Shown: positions 53,320-62,636, counted from the first letter of the stretch. The stretch is DNA of 64,000 nucleotides from an uncultured Clostridia bacterium (GCA_934662505.1 CAKUKE010000004.1:62001-126000), one strand, 5' to 3'. Translations and numbers: made by a program. Notes: generated by a model from the sequence alone, not told the origin.

Positions 53320-53641
53320 GATGAGGCATCCTCCTTTTTTCCAGATCAACGTATTTTCAGACCGGCGGCAGCGCCGCCGTTCATGACGGGAAAAATGAAA
53401 AAGCATTCAGCGGGCGGCTTTTTCCCTGCAGCGGCGCCGGGCGCGCCGCAGAGGCGCAGCCCGAAGGGCCTGAAAAACCATCGCTACCCGCTGCTTTGCG
53501 CCCCCTCCGACCCCTTTATGGCAGAGGCACAGCCCACAGGCCTGAAAAACCTCGCCGGCGCAGGCGGGAAGGGCATTTGCACCGCTTCCGCGCATTTTCA
53601 GGGACAAAGCGCCGCCGTGCCGGTTGTGCTCCGGCCTTCGG
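53320..53641. other. Non-coding gap inside the uronate cluster
   Basis: About 320 bases; hairpin-prone GC blocks near 53430-53470 but no clear terminator, promoter or gene. Confidence 0.4.
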
Positions 53642-54508
53642 TCATTTTTGACCGTTCCGTTCCGCCTGAACGTTTGCCAGCACCGTTTTCAGCGCCTGAC
53701 AGGCGGCGTCAAAGGCCGCGTCGCCGGACGGGTAGGCAAACCGGCCGATTCCGCTGGTATCTCCTTCCCGCTCCAGACGGTTCAGACCGTCGAAAACGGT
53801 CAGATGGGGCTCCACCGTCACGTGATCGCCCCCCTGCGCCAGAAAAGCCTTGAGTATTTCCGGCAGACGGCCTTCTCCGCATCCGGCAGGCACCACGGTG
53901 CCGTCCGCCAGTGCGTCCTTGATGTGCAGGTATTTCACGTGACGGTGCAGCAGCTCCCAGCCCGCCAGCGTTTCCTGATGGCACTGAATATAATTGGCCG
54001 GGTCAAAAACGCCTTGCAGCGCCGGCACCTCCCGGTGAAGGGTCAGGCAGCGGGCGGCCACGTCGCCGTAAATGCCCTTTTCATTTTCATGGCACAGCGC
54101 GACGCCGGTGCCCTCCGCCGCCTGCACAAAGCAGCGCAGCCGCCGGACGACTTCGTCGTGACAGCTTTCCGGGTTCCTGCCCTGGGGAATGAAGAAGGAA
54201 AACAGCCGGATGTTCCGGGCACCGAGGATTCCGGCGATCTTCAGCGTATGGCGGAATTTTTCCATATGCGCCGCAAAATCGTCCTTCACAATGGAAATTT
54301 TGCCGATGGGCGAACCGACGGACCAGACGATCAGCCCGGCCGCGTCCAGCTTTTTGCGTACTTCCACCGCCTTTTCTTCCGAAATGTCCGACACGTTTTC
54401 GCCGTCCACATGGCGGATCTCCAGCCCCTGAAGACCGTTGCGCTTCAGGGCGGCGATCTGACCATCCATCATGGGGCTGGCTTCGTCTGCAAACGCATAA
54501 ATGTTCAT
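53642..54508 (-). CDS. Sugar phosphate isomerase/epimerase (TIM barrel) 2
   Basis: 288 residues, ATG 54508 overlapping the uxaC stop by four bases. Marks are MNIYAFADEASP at the start, the metal-site ALCHENEKGIYGD (about 137), FDPANYIQCHQ (about 168), HIKDAL (about 196) and VTVEPHL (about 232). Tight coupling with UxaC suggests it epimerises or isomerises a product of that pathway. Confidence 0.9.
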   Translation of the reverse strand: MNIYAFADEASPMMDGQIAALKRNGLQGLEIRHVDGENVSDISEEKAVEVRKKLDAAGLIVWSVGSPIGKISIVKDDFAAHMEKFRHTLKIAGILGARNIRLFSFFIPQGRNPESCHDEVVRRLRCFVQAAEGTGVALCHENEKGIYGDVAARCLTLHREVPALQGVFDPANYIQCHQETLAGWELLHRHVKYLHIKDALADGTVVPAGCGEGRLPEILKAFLAQGGDHVTVEPHLTVFDGLNRLEREGDTSGIGRFAYPSGDAAFDAACQALKTVLANVQAERNGQK

Positions 54509-55884
54509 GCTCCGTCTCCTTTATCCATGCCGAGCAGCGCCCGGGTGTTGTCATAGCTGAGCTTCCGTACCAGCGCCGCGGCGGAGTCCGGATCATACTC
54601 GCCCTTTTCGACCCAGCTGCCCACCAGCGTGCAGAGGATCCGGCGGAAATAGTCGTGCCGTGCGTAGGAAAGAAAGCTGCGGGAATCCGTCAGCATGCCC
54701 GGGAAGACGCCGAGACAGCCGTTTTCCGCCATGACCTGCAGCTGCGTCAGAATGCCCCGCTTGTGGTCGCAGAACCACCACGCGGCGCCGCAGCGGACAC
54801 GGGGAAATGCACCGGCGATGGCGGCGACCTGCGCCGCGCTGCTTTCATTGAGGGTATAGAGAATGGCTTCGGGCAGCCCGCCGGCCTCGTTCATCGCGTC
54901 CAGCAGCCCGATCAGGTCGTCGCCGCGGAGGGGGTCGCCCACGGTGTCGCCGCCGCAATCAGCGCCGGCACGGCGGAACAGGTCGGTATTGGCGTTGCGG
55001 CGCACCGCCAGATGCATCTGCATGACAAGGTTCCGCTGCCGGTACAGGCCGGACAGAAAGACGTACAGATGGCCGATCAGCCCGAGGTACGCGGGGCGGG
55101 GCACCCGTTCGCCGGCCAGCAGTCTGCGGAAGACCGCGTCCGCCTCCTGCGGGGAGGCGACGGTATCGGGAAAAAAGGGAATGCCCACGTCGGTCACCCT
55201 GCAGCCCCGCCGCACAAAATCGTCCAGCCGCGCTTCGCAGGCCGCCTTCAGCCCGGCAAGATCCGTCACCGGGATCCCGGATGCTTCGGACAGCTTCCGC
55301 ACATAGGCGGCGTAGCCGGGACGCTCCATCAGAAGCAGGCTGTCCGTTCGGAAGGACGGCAGAACCGTGATATCAAAGGTGGGATCCTGCCGGAGCTTTT
55401 CATGCCATGTCAGGCTGTCCGTCATGTCGTCGGTGGTGCAGACGGCCTCCACATGGGACTGCGCCATGAGTTTCCGGGGGGAAAGCCGCTTTTCCCGGAT
55501 GCAGCCGTTGGCCTGCTGCCAGACGGCCTCGGCCGTGTCCCGCCGCAGGGGTGTTTCAATGCCGAAGAAACGGCTCAGCTCCATGTGAGACCACACATAC
55601 AGGGGATTACCCGCCGCAAATTCCAGCGCCTGCGCATACATGAGAAATTTTTCGTGCCAGGAAGCGCCGCCGGTGATGAAGCGCTCGTCGATCCCGGCGC
55701 TGCGCATCAGCCGCCACTTGTAGTGGTCTGCGCCCAGCCACATTTCACCGATGTTTTCAAAGGGTCTGTCCTCAAAGATTTCCCGGGGGGACAGATGGCA
55801 ATGATAGTCGATGATCGGCAGTTTTTCTGCTTTTTCATAGAGCGTGCGCGCTGTCTGATTTTCCAGAAGAGTACAGGTTGTCAT
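54505..55884 (-). CDS. uxaC: Glucuronate (uronate) isomerase
   Basis: 459 residues. The start is ATG 55884 (MTTCTLLENQ, GGGGTGG upstream); an ATG at 55908 lies inside the -10 box. The enzyme converts D-glucuronate to D-fructuronate and D-galacturonate to D-tagaturonate. The metal-site DYHCHLSP is at about residue 26, and GHLYVFLSGLYRQRNLVMQMH (about 268) and the C-terminal SYARHDYFRRILC are typical. UxaB/UxuB-type reductases and UxuA dehydratase are not in the window, so the pathway is incomplete here. Confidence 0.96.
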   Translation of the reverse strand: MTTCTLLENQTARTLYEKAEKLPIIDYHCHLSPREIFEDRPFENIGEMWLGADHYKWRLMRSAGIDERFITGGASWHEKFLMYAQALEFAAGNPLYVWSHMELSRFFGIETPLRRDTAEAVWQQANGCIREKRLSPRKLMAQSHVEAVCTTDDMTDSLTWHEKLRQDPTFDITVLPSFRTDSLLLMERPGYAAYVRKLSEASGIPVTDLAGLKAACEARLDDFVRRGCRVTDVGIPFFPDTVASPQEADAVFRRLLAGERVPRPAYLGLIGHLYVFLSGLYRQRNLVMQMHLAVRRNANTDLFRRAGADCGGDTVGDPLRGDDLIGLLDAMNEAGGLPEAILYTLNESSAAQVAAIAGAFPRVRCGAAWWFCDHKRGILTQLQVMAENGCLGVFPGMLTDSRSFLSYARHDYFRRILCTLVGSWVEKGEYDPDSAAALVRKLSYDNTRALLGMDKGDGA

Positions 55885-55906
55885 AACGTTCCACCCCTTG
55901 ATCTCC

Positions 55907-55936
55907 ATTATAAAACCAATCCGTTTCTGATATCAA
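55907..55936 (-). promoter_or_regulatory. uxaC operon promoter
   Basis: On the minus strand TTGATA (55936-55931), an 18-base spacer and TATAAT (55912-55907). Confidence 0.75.
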
Positions 55937-55968
55937 TTGCAAATCAAAGCAGGAAAACATTGCAAATC
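55937..55968. promoter_or_regulatory. Probable AraC-regulator operator (direct repeats)
   Basis: TTGCAAATC occurs at 55937-55945 and 55960-55968, 23 bases apart, between the divergent uxaC and araC-type promoters. The second copy overlaps the -35 of the regulator. AraC-type proteins usually bind direct repeats about two helix turns apart. Confidence 0.6.
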
Positions 55969-55988
55969 GGAACATGGCATGCTAAAAT
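55960..55988 (+). promoter_or_regulatory. Promoter of the AraC-type regulator
   Basis: TTGCAA, a 17-base spacer and TAAAAT, 20 bases before the gene. Confidence 0.75.
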
Positions 55989-56008
55989 GGCGACAGGAAG
56001 GTGACGGC

Positions 56009-56814
56009 ATGAAGGTGCGAATCGACGGCGGACGTTTCTGCAGCGAACGGCCCGCGCAGGGCGACTATTCCATGCATATCCACAGCGATTCCCATGAAAT
56101 ATACTGCTTTCATTTCGGCGATGCCGAGTTCTCCGTGGAGGGCAACCGTTATCCCCTTGAGCCGGGCGACCTGATGCTCCTGCGCAAGGGCGAGGTGCAC
56201 CGCCTGATCCTCCGATCTGACGCCCGCTACGAACGGTCGGTGATCAATTTCGATCTGCCGCCGGAGATGGATCCGGACGGTCGGCTGCTGGCGCCCTTCA
56301 ACCAGCGGCCGCTGGGAAAAACAACCGCTACCGCCTTGCCCAGTTTCCGGACGAGCACTGGCCCCTTTATCTGGCGAAGATTGAAGCGGCGGCGGAGCCT
56401 CAGCGGAAATGGTGCTATCTGCTGCCGCTGCTCAGCGATCTTTACGACTGCTTTGAGCGGCTGAAGCATGCGAACCCCCGGTCTGAAAAGGACCGCGCCG
56501 CCGGGGTCATTCAATACATCAACCGTCATCTGGGAGACGACCTTTCTCTGGAACTGCTGGCCGGCCAGTTCTACCTGAGCAAGGCGCATCTCAACCGGAT
56601 CTTCAGACAGTCGACGGGCACCACGGTCTGGGAATACATTGTGGTCAAGCGTCTGTTCATGGCGCGGGAAATGCTGATCGCCGGGCAGCCCCCTACCCGG
56701 GTCTATTCCCTGTGCGGTTTTCAGGATTACACCGCCTTTTACCGTGCCTATCGGCAGCATTTCGGCATTTCACCAAAAGATGAAAAAGAGCGCGGCAGGG
56801 GCATGACCGTCTGA
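56009..56814 (+). CDS. AraC-family transcriptional regulator, apparent frameshift
   Basis: ATG 56009 (AGGAAGG upstream) opens a cupin sensor domain (HIHSDSHEIYCFHFG … GDLMLLRKGEVHRL). After codon for NQRPLGK at about 56320 the frame is lost. Adding one A to the AAAAA run restores NNRYRLAQFPDEHW and a complete double-HTH AraC domain (INRHLGDDLSLELLAGQFYL … VYSLCGFQDYTAFYRAYR) ending at TGA 56814, about 268 residues in all. So one base is missing in a homopolymer, by error or real mutation. If real, the uxaC cluster has lost its regulator. It is divergent from uxaC, as expected for a uronate sensor. Confidence 0.8.
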
Positions 56815-57561
56815 AGGCGGGCGCGGCAGGACGGGCGACTGGTGCAGACGCGGTGACGTTCCCCTGCCGCTGGAGAACGGCAAATCCGGCAGGCACATGA
56901 ACCGGCGCGAAGAAGTATTCCCCTCCGCGGATGGAGCATGGCGGCGCCGTCCATGCCCGCGCCGCTACGGCGCTGCTCGGGCAAGGCAGACCGCTCCGGC
57001 GGCAGCGGCGCTTTCCATGAAAAAAAGGCGGCGCGAAGCGTTTGGATTTTCACACATGCAAAAAATTCCGCAGCGGCAGGTTGCCGCGGCGGAATTTCTG
57101 CTGTATGGGGGCAAACGCCGGGACAGCGGCGAAGGCATGGAGAACGGTTGAAAAAGCGGGAAAAAAACGGATCCCGTCGGCCGTCCTGCCGGCGCCGGGG
57201 AAAAGGCGGACGATTGTCCCACACGGCGCGTCTTACGTCCCGCTATGCTTCACGCAGGGATGAAGCAAGCCCCCGCCTGACCGAAAACCGCTGCGCAGCG
57301 CCACCGCTGCCCCGTTCGTCCGCGGAGCGTCCGTCCACAGACCGCGCAAAAGGCATGCTCATCTCAGGCAGGGCGGCGTTTGCGGCGGCTGTCCCGGGCG
57401 GCGGGTTCAGTGCCGATTTGAGAAGGCTTCCAAAGATACTGAATGCGGTTTCCCGGGGCGCGGCGGGTTCGGCCTCCGCACCCGTGCCGCGGTCTGGGGC
57501 GTACGTCGTATCGCGTAAACGCACGCACCCGCCATGCGCGTCTGTGCTGCGGCCCGGGGCG
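56815..57561. other. Non-coding spacer
   Basis: 747 bases. A strong hairpin at 57062-57097 (AAATTCCGC … GCGGAATTT enclosing GCGGCA/TGCCGC) has only a short T-run. Open frames are overlapping shadows. No gene or known RNA recognised. Confidence 0.45.
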
Positions 57562-58347
57562 TCAGCGCTTTGCCTCCAGCCCGGGGAGGCAGCGGATGAC
57601 GTTCAGCCCCAGCGAACGCAGGTACCGATCCGCCGCTTCATAGTCCGGCGTGGTCAGCCGGGCGGGGTCGTGGGCGTCCACCCCGAGGATCGCGTCGCAC
57701 CCCTCCCGGGCAGCGGCTTCCCAGAAGCGGAAATAGGGATAACCCAGCCCCTGCGGGTTTTGCGTCTGCTTGTACACGCCGAACAGGTTGTATTCCAGCG
57801 GCATGTGCAGCGCCCGGGCGGCGCGGGTGATCTGCAGCGCCATGTCCTGCGCCGCATCGTCCCACACCGGATAGCTGGCCAGACAGACCTCCGGGTGCGC
57901 CAGACAGTCAAACAGCCCCCATTCCATGCCCGCCAGCACCTCCCGGGTGTATTTGCGCACCTGCTCCGGGGTCCGGACGCATCCGTAGAAGGGTTCGCCT
58001 GTGCTTTCGTTGCCGTGATGCCCCATCACCAGATAATCGCACCGGCTTTTCAGCTCGGCCAGATGGGCTTTGTAGTCCGGGAGCGCCTCGCATTCAAACC
58101 CGATGTAAACGGTCAGACGGTCCCGGTAGGCCGCCCGCAGCGCCGCCATGGTGGAAAGGTATTCGCCCGTTTCCTCCATCTGCATGCGTCCCGGCGCGCG
58201 GTAACCGTTCAGATAGGGGTAGGGCGCGTGGTCGGACATGCCCAGCACCGTGTAGCCGGCGCGGACGGCCGTGTCGAAATAGTCCCTGTCCGCGCCCACG
58301 GCGTGGTGGCAGCGGACGGTATGGGTGTGGTAATTGGTCTTGTGCAT
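57562..58347 (-). CDS. PHP-domain histidinol-phosphatase-like protein
   Basis: 261 residues, start ATG 58347 three bases after the xth stop. Metal ligands are seen in NYHTHTVRCHHA (residues 5-16), MSDHAPYP (about 37), GFECEAL (about 83), MGHHGN (about 107), LAHPEV (about 146) and GVDAHDP (about 222). It fits HisJ-type histidinol phosphatase, but other substrates are possible because no his genes are near. Confidence 0.9.
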   Translation of the reverse strand: MHKTNYHTHTVRCHHAVGADRDYFDTAVRAGYTVLGMSDHAPYPYLNGYRAPGRMQMEETGEYLSTMAALRAAYRDRLTVYIGFECEALPDYKAHLAELKSRCDYLVMGHHGNESTGEPFYGCVRTPEQVRKYTREVLAGMEWGLFDCLAHPEVCLASYPVWDDAAQDMALQITRAARALHMPLEYNLFGVYKQTQNPQGLGYPYFRFWEAAAREGCDAILGVDAHDPARLTTPDYEAADRYLRSLGLNVIRCLPGLEAKR

Positions 58348-58351
58348 GGGT

Positions 58352-59107
58352 TTATGCCTCGTCTTTCAGAATCAGTTCCACCGGGCAGTGGTCGGAACCG
58401 TATATTTCACTGTGAATGGACGCTCCTGCCACCCGGGGCAGCAGCCGGTCGGAGACCAGAAAATAGTCGATGCGCCACCCGGCGTTGTTTTCCCGGGCGT
58501 GGAAGCGGTAGCTCCACCAGGAATAGGCGTCCCGCGCCTCCGGGTGCAGGGCGCGGAAGGTGTCCTGAAAACCGGCGCGCAGAAGGTCGGTCATTTTTGC
58601 GCGTTCCTCGTCGGTGAAGCCCGCGTTCATCCGGTTGGTGCGGGGGTTTTTCAGGTCGATCTCCTCGTGCGCCACATTCAGGTCGCCGCAGATGACCACC
58701 GGCTTTTCCGCGTCCAGCGCCGCGGCGTAGGCACGGAAAGCGTCGTCCCACGCCATGCGGAAGGGCAGCCGCTTCAGCCCGTCCTGACTGTTGGGGGTGT
58801 ACACGTTCACCAGATAAAAGCCGCCCATGTCCAGCGTCATCACCCGTCCCTCGCTGTCCATATCGTAAAGCCCCGTCCGCACGGAAAGGGGCAGGGCGCG
58901 GGTGAACGCCGCCGTGCCGGAGTAGCCCTTTTTCTCCGCGCTGTGCCAGTACTGCCGGTAGCCGGGCAAGGGCAGGTCGATCTGCCCGGGCTGCAGCTTG
59001 GTCTCCTGCAGGCAGACCACGTCCGCGTCCAGCTGCGCCACCGCGTCGGCAAAGCCCTTGCCCGCCGCCGCCCGCAGCCCGTTGACATTCCACGAAATCA
59101 GTTTCAT
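58352..59107 (-). CDS. xth: Exodeoxyribonuclease III (AP endonuclease)
   Basis: 251 residues, MKLISWNVNGLRAA start. Repairs abasic sites and trims 3' ends. Catalytic marks are QETKLQ (Glu, about 35), YTPNSQDGLKRL, GDLNVAHEEIDL (about 142), WRIDYFLVS (about 219) and the late GSDHCPV with the catalytic His (about 241). First gene of a two-gene operon with the PHP protein. A TATAAT lies at 59126-59131 (minus strand) without a clear -35. Confidence 0.97.
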   Translation of the reverse strand: MKLISWNVNGLRAAAGKGFADAVAQLDADVVCLQETKLQPGQIDLPLPGYRQYWHSAEKKGYSGTAAFTRALPLSVRTGLYDMDSEGRVMTLDMGGFYLVNVYTPNSQDGLKRLPFRMAWDDAFRAYAAALDAEKPVVICGDLNVAHEEIDLKNPRTNRMNAGFTDEERAKMTDLLRAGFQDTFRALHPEARDAYSWWSYRFHARENNAGWRIDYFLVSDRLLPRVAGASIHSEIYGSDHCPVELILKDEA

Positions 59108-59162
59108 CCTTGATCCTCCCGGAAAATTATAGCATAATTCCCCCCGAATTGGCTATATCAAA

Positions 59163-59191
59163 TTGACAAATGTCTGCGGGCATGCTATGAT
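59163..59191 (+). promoter_or_regulatory. GH125 promoter
   Basis: Consensus TTGACA, a 17-base spacer and TATGAT, 45 bases before the start. Confidence 0.8.
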
Positions 59192-59235
59192 AATAATGAC
59201 TTTTTACCATTAGAGACAAGTGGAGGCGTTTTCAT

Positions 59236-60549
59236 ATGGATTACGCATCCTGGGTGAAACCCAGGCTGAAGCACGTCATGTGGCGGCTGTACGCTGTGGA
59301 TGGGCTGGCGGATATGTTTGAAAAGTGTTTTCTCAATACGCTGGAAACCACCGCCACCGAGACGGAAGCGGGGGAAAGCTTCGTCATTACCGGCGATATT
59401 CCCGCCATGTGGCTGCGGGACAGCACCGAGCAGGTGCTCCACTACATCCGTTTTGCCAAGGACGAGCCCAAGTTGGCGGCGTGGATCGAAAGGCTGATCG
59501 CCCGGCAGACGGAGGATGTGCTCTACGACCCCTACGCCAACGCCTTCAACCGGGAAGAAAACGGCCGCCACGGTTACAACGATACCCCCGCCCCCGGCAA
59601 GCGGGTGTGGGAGCGCAAGTATGAGGTGGACAGCCTGTGCCACATGATTTATCTGGCATGGCGCTACTACGAGGCCACGGGCAGCACCCGCTTTATGACC
59701 GACGAGTTTTATGCCGCGCTGGAGCGCATCCGCCACGTTTTCTCCGTGGAGCAGTACCATTTTGAGCGCAGCCATTATACCTTTGAAAGAACGGATTGTC
59801 CGCCCAGCGACACCCTGACAAACGGCGGCATGGGCGACCCGGTGGGCTACACCGGCATGACCTGGTCCGGCTTCCGCCCCAGCGACGACGCCTGCCGCTA
59901 CGGTTATCTCATTCCCGCCAACCTGTTTGCCGCCGCCATGATGGAAAAGGCGGCGCTCATGTGCCGGCTGGACGGACGGGATACCCTGGCCGACCGGATG
60001 GAAAAGCAGGGCGGGCAGATGCGGCAGGGCGTGATGGAATTCGGCACGGTGGAGCACCCCAAATTCGGCCGCATCTATGCGTATGAAACGGACGGTCTGG
60101 GACACTGCAACCTGATGGACGACGCCAATGTGCCCAGTCTGCTGGCGCTGCCCTATCTGGGACTGTGCGACCTGCACGATGAGATCTATCAGAACACCCG
60201 CCGCTTTGTGCTCAGCAGCGAAAACCCCTGTTTTTACGAGGGCAGGCTGGCGCGGGGCGTGGGCAGTCCCCATACGCCCAGGGGCTATGTGTGGCCCATC
60301 GCCCTGTGCATACAGGCCATGACCACCGACGATGTGGCGGAACAGGCGGAATTGCTGCGCATGCTGCTGCGTACGGACGCCCGCACCGGCTTCATGCATG
60401 AAAGCTTCCATCCCGACGACGCCACCCGTTTTACCCGGGAGTGGTTCGCGTGGGCCAATTCCATGTTCGGCGAAATGCTGTACCGCTTCTACGAGGCGGG
60501 GACGCTGGAGGAGATCGTCGCCCGGGTCAAGGCGGACGGAGCCGAATAA
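59236..60549 (+). CDS. GH125 exo-alpha-1,6-mannosidase
   Basis: 437 residues, ATG 59236. The alpha/alpha-barrel family 125 signature GDIPAMWLRDSTEQVLHY is at about residues 53-70, with further marks RKYEVDSLCHMIYLAW (about 135), TWSGFRPSDDACRYGYLIP (about 213) and the C-terminal MHESFHPDD (about 395) and FAWANSMF. It removes alpha-1,6-linked mannose from N-glycans or yeast mannan. No signal peptide, so it acts on imported glycans. Transcribed alone. Confidence 0.95.
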   Translation: MDYASWVKPRLKHVMWRLYAVDGLADMFEKCFLNTLETTATETEAGESFVITGDIPAMWLRDSTEQVLHYIRFAKDEPKLAAWIERLIARQTEDVLYDPYANAFNREENGRHGYNDTPAPGKRVWERKYEVDSLCHMIYLAWRYYEATGSTRFMTDEFYAALERIRHVFSVEQYHFERSHYTFERTDCPPSDTLTNGGMGDPVGYTGMTWSGFRPSDDACRYGYLIPANLFAAAMMEKAALMCRLDGRDTLADRMEKQGGQMRQGVMEFGTVEHPKFGRIYAYETDGLGHCNLMDDANVPSLLALPYLGLCDLHDEIYQNTRRFVLSSENPCFYEGRLARGVGSPHTPRGYVWPIALCIQAMTTDDVAEQAELLRMLLRTDARTGFMHESFHPDDATRFTREWFAWANSMFGEMLYRFYEAGTLEEIVARVKADGAE

Positions 60550-60667
60550 GCGTGGCGCGCCGCTGGAGCGGAACGGTCACCCCTGTGGATGAAGGGCTCT
60601 CCGGCCGGCGGAGGGAGACGGCGAAAAATGGACGGGAGGCGGTTGCCTGCCCCGTCCTTCAAAAACA

Positions 60668-60701
60668 AACGGAGGGAGCGCCGGACGCTTCCTCCGTTTT
60701 T
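60668..60701 (+). terminator. GH125 terminator
   Basis: AAACGGAGG(G)AGCG pairs with CGCT(T)CCTCCGTTT, then T-rich. Confidence 0.9.
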
Positions 60702-61040
60702 ACGTGTCCGAAAACGGGATTTTCATGCGCTCTGCGGCAGGATCAAAACGCACGGACGCGCAGACGGGCGGTCTGACGCGTTTCGAAGGGGATAAAAGCG
60801 GTACCGAGCGCAATGCATGACGGAAAACACGGCTTGATACGCCTCGCGGAAAGTGCAAGGGTCTCATCCTGCATGACCATGCCGGGAGAACGGTTTTCTG
60901 CATCCGCGATGCGAAAAGCCGCCCCGTCCGGCGGCGCCGATCAATTTGAGATTCGCCGACGCTTTCCGCGCCGGCAGGGCGCCCGCCGTCACCCGTGCGG
61001 CGCAGAAAGCATAGACTGTCAGGGAAAGGCGGGATCAGAG
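60702..61040. other. Non-coding spacer
   Basis: No gene, repeat or RNA recognised between the GH125 terminator and the DUF3343 gene. Confidence 0.4.
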
Positions 61041-61307
61041 ATGGACGACAGCTTTTTCATTGCATCCTTCCGCTCACGTCAGGCGGTGCTGCGGCTGGAG
61101 GAGGTGCTGCGCCGGAGCGGCGTGCAGACGCAGATCGTGTCCACCCCCCGGGCGGTCGCCGTGGGCTGCGGTCTGTCCGTGCGGTTTGACGAAAGAGATA
61201 TGGAACAGGTGCGCCGTACCGCTGCCCAGACCGGAGGCGGCACGCTGATCGGGCTGTACCGGGTGGATCATCTGGGCGGACGCATGCACGTGACGCCTGC
61301 CGGATGA
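61041..61307 (+). CDS. DUF3343 small protein
   Basis: 88 residues from ATG 61041; the frame is open upstream but without protein-like sequence. DUF3343 proteins are short putative Se/S-binding proteins with an N-terminal FxSxxxAxxxEexL pattern, seen here as FIASFRSRQAVLRLEEVLRRSG, and CGLSVRF in the middle. They usually lie beside selenium or sulfur-transfer genes, but none is here. Its last 11 codons are part of a repeat that continues into the spacer. Confidence 0.85.
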   Translation: MDDSFFIASFRSRQAVLRLEEVLRRSGVQTQIVSTPRAVAVGCGLSVRFDERDMEQVRRTAAQTGGGTLIGLYRVDHLGGRMHVTPAG

Positions 61308-61740
61308 GGGCAGGTGGGCGACAGATCGGCAGGGAAAATCCCGTGACGCATGCACGCGACGCCTGCTGGATAAAGGGCATATGAGCCATGCGCGCGGGCA
61401 GAGGGCGGCGCAGGTGTCGCGTCCCGTTGAATAAGGGCGTATGACCCGGACGTACAGGCAGGGCAATTGCTCCGCATAGCTGCTGCGCCAGCCGAAGCCG
61501 GTATGTGACGCATGGAACCGTGCTCCAACGCTCCATCATGCACGTCAGAAACGATGTGACCCGTGCGCGGACAGACAGCCCTGAAAGCTGCGGAAGAAGC
61601 GCTTATCCCCGAATAGGTGACCTGCGAGGGGAGGCGACCTGAAATCTGAGCAGTCCGCCCTCTGCATCACCGGCTGTGACCCGCGTACGCGGGCAGGGGG
61701 CGGCGCAGGCTCGCACCCCGTTGGATCGGGGTGCAGAAAA
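61281..61740. repeat. Degenerate tandem repeat starting in the DUF3343 3' end
   Basis: CGCATGCACGTGACGCCTGC plus CGGATGAGGGCA (61281-61312, including the stop codon) recurs at 61347-61379 with few changes. Further diverged copies (GTGACCCGCGTACGCGGGCA, GGGCGTATGACCCGG) run to about 61740. No gene in 61308-61783. Confidence 0.75.
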
Positions 61741-61783
61741 AAATGGCGTACCCGCCCGCGGCAGAACCGCCCGGGCGGGCGCG

Positions 61784-62320
61784 TCATGGCGTCCTCCCGT
61801 TTTCGTTTGCTGTTTTTTGGGCAGCCTGAGGCGCGGTGCGCCTGATGGACGACCCTTCAGCGGGCTGTCTGCCGCCCGGCAAGGCAGGCGAGCACGCCTT
61901 TTTACAGGGAGGGAACAGGTTGTCAGGTACCTCGTCCGTGGCAAAAAAGCGCAGCGCTTCCACCTCCTCCGGCTGGCAGCGCAGCTCGCCTGTATACCGG
62001 TCGCACAGGTAGACCACGTCCACGTTGGATACTTCGTCCCCATTGGGGTATACATCATGGTTGTCCTTCCCGGAAAAAACGCCGAACAGGGTCAGGGTCT
62101 CCGCTGTCAGCCCCGTTTCCTCTTTCAGCTCCCGGCGGGCAGCGTCCTGGGCCGCTTCGTCCAGCTCCACCGAGCCGCCTGCGTAGCCCCAGCAGCGGCA
62201 GTCCCTGCGCAGCTGCAAAAGGATGCGCCCCGCGGGATCGGTCACGATGACGCTGGCGCCCACCTGCAGGAGGGGACGGTGCCCCACCGTTTTCCGCAGA
62301 TCCAGAATGTAGCCCGACAT
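61784..62320 (-). CDS. NUDIX hydrolase
   Basis: 178 residues from ATG 62320 (GGGAGG upstream); the open frame further up is not protein-like. The Nudix box GGSVELDEAAQDAARREL…EETG (about 66-90; GX5EX7REUXEEXGU form) is intact. The sequence LLQLRRDCRCWGYAGGSVE and SNVDVVYLCDRYTGEL suggest an ADP-ribose or nucleotide-sugar type. The C-terminal 30 residues (QPAEGSSIRRTAPQAAQ) are low-complexity and may come from spacer DNA. Confidence 0.9.
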   Translation of the reverse strand: MSGYILDLRKTVGHRPLLQVGASVIVTDPAGRILLQLRRDCRCWGYAGGSVELDEAAQDAARRELKEETGLTAETLTLFGVFSGKDNHDVYPNGDEVSNVDVVYLCDRYTGELRCQPEEVEALRFFATDEVPDNLFPPCKKACSPALPGGRQPAEGSSIRRTAPQAAQKTANENGRTP

Positions 62321-62636
62321 GCCCTTTGCCTCCCTTGTGGTGTGATGCTTTCGTTTCCATGACAGCATGACGCCCCGCTTCGCGCAAGCGGCGCAGCCGG
62401 AAAGCTTCTCCGGCCGGTGTCCGATCCCCTGCCCGCGGCCTCCGCGGCAGACGGGGCGGCGCGGTCGTTTTTTGCGTAAAAACCGGATTTTTTTCATGAT
62501 TTTTCGCGTCCTCCCGCCGTCATCCCAGCCGGAGGGGAGCGGGCTTTATCTGCCGGGAATGAAGGAAAAAATGCAGAAATATTCGTTTTGATGAGGATGT
62601 GTCTGTATTTTGACGCTTTCAGACCAGATCGTAGGC
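62321..62636. other. Non-coding spacer between divergent genes
   Basis: No repeat or RNA seen; the aspA promoter follows at its right end. No clear promoter for the NUDIX gene was found. Confidence 0.4.

Noticed and set aside
55885..55908. ATG 55908 as start of uxaC
   Set aside because: It overlaps the TATAAT of its own promoter and has no binding site.
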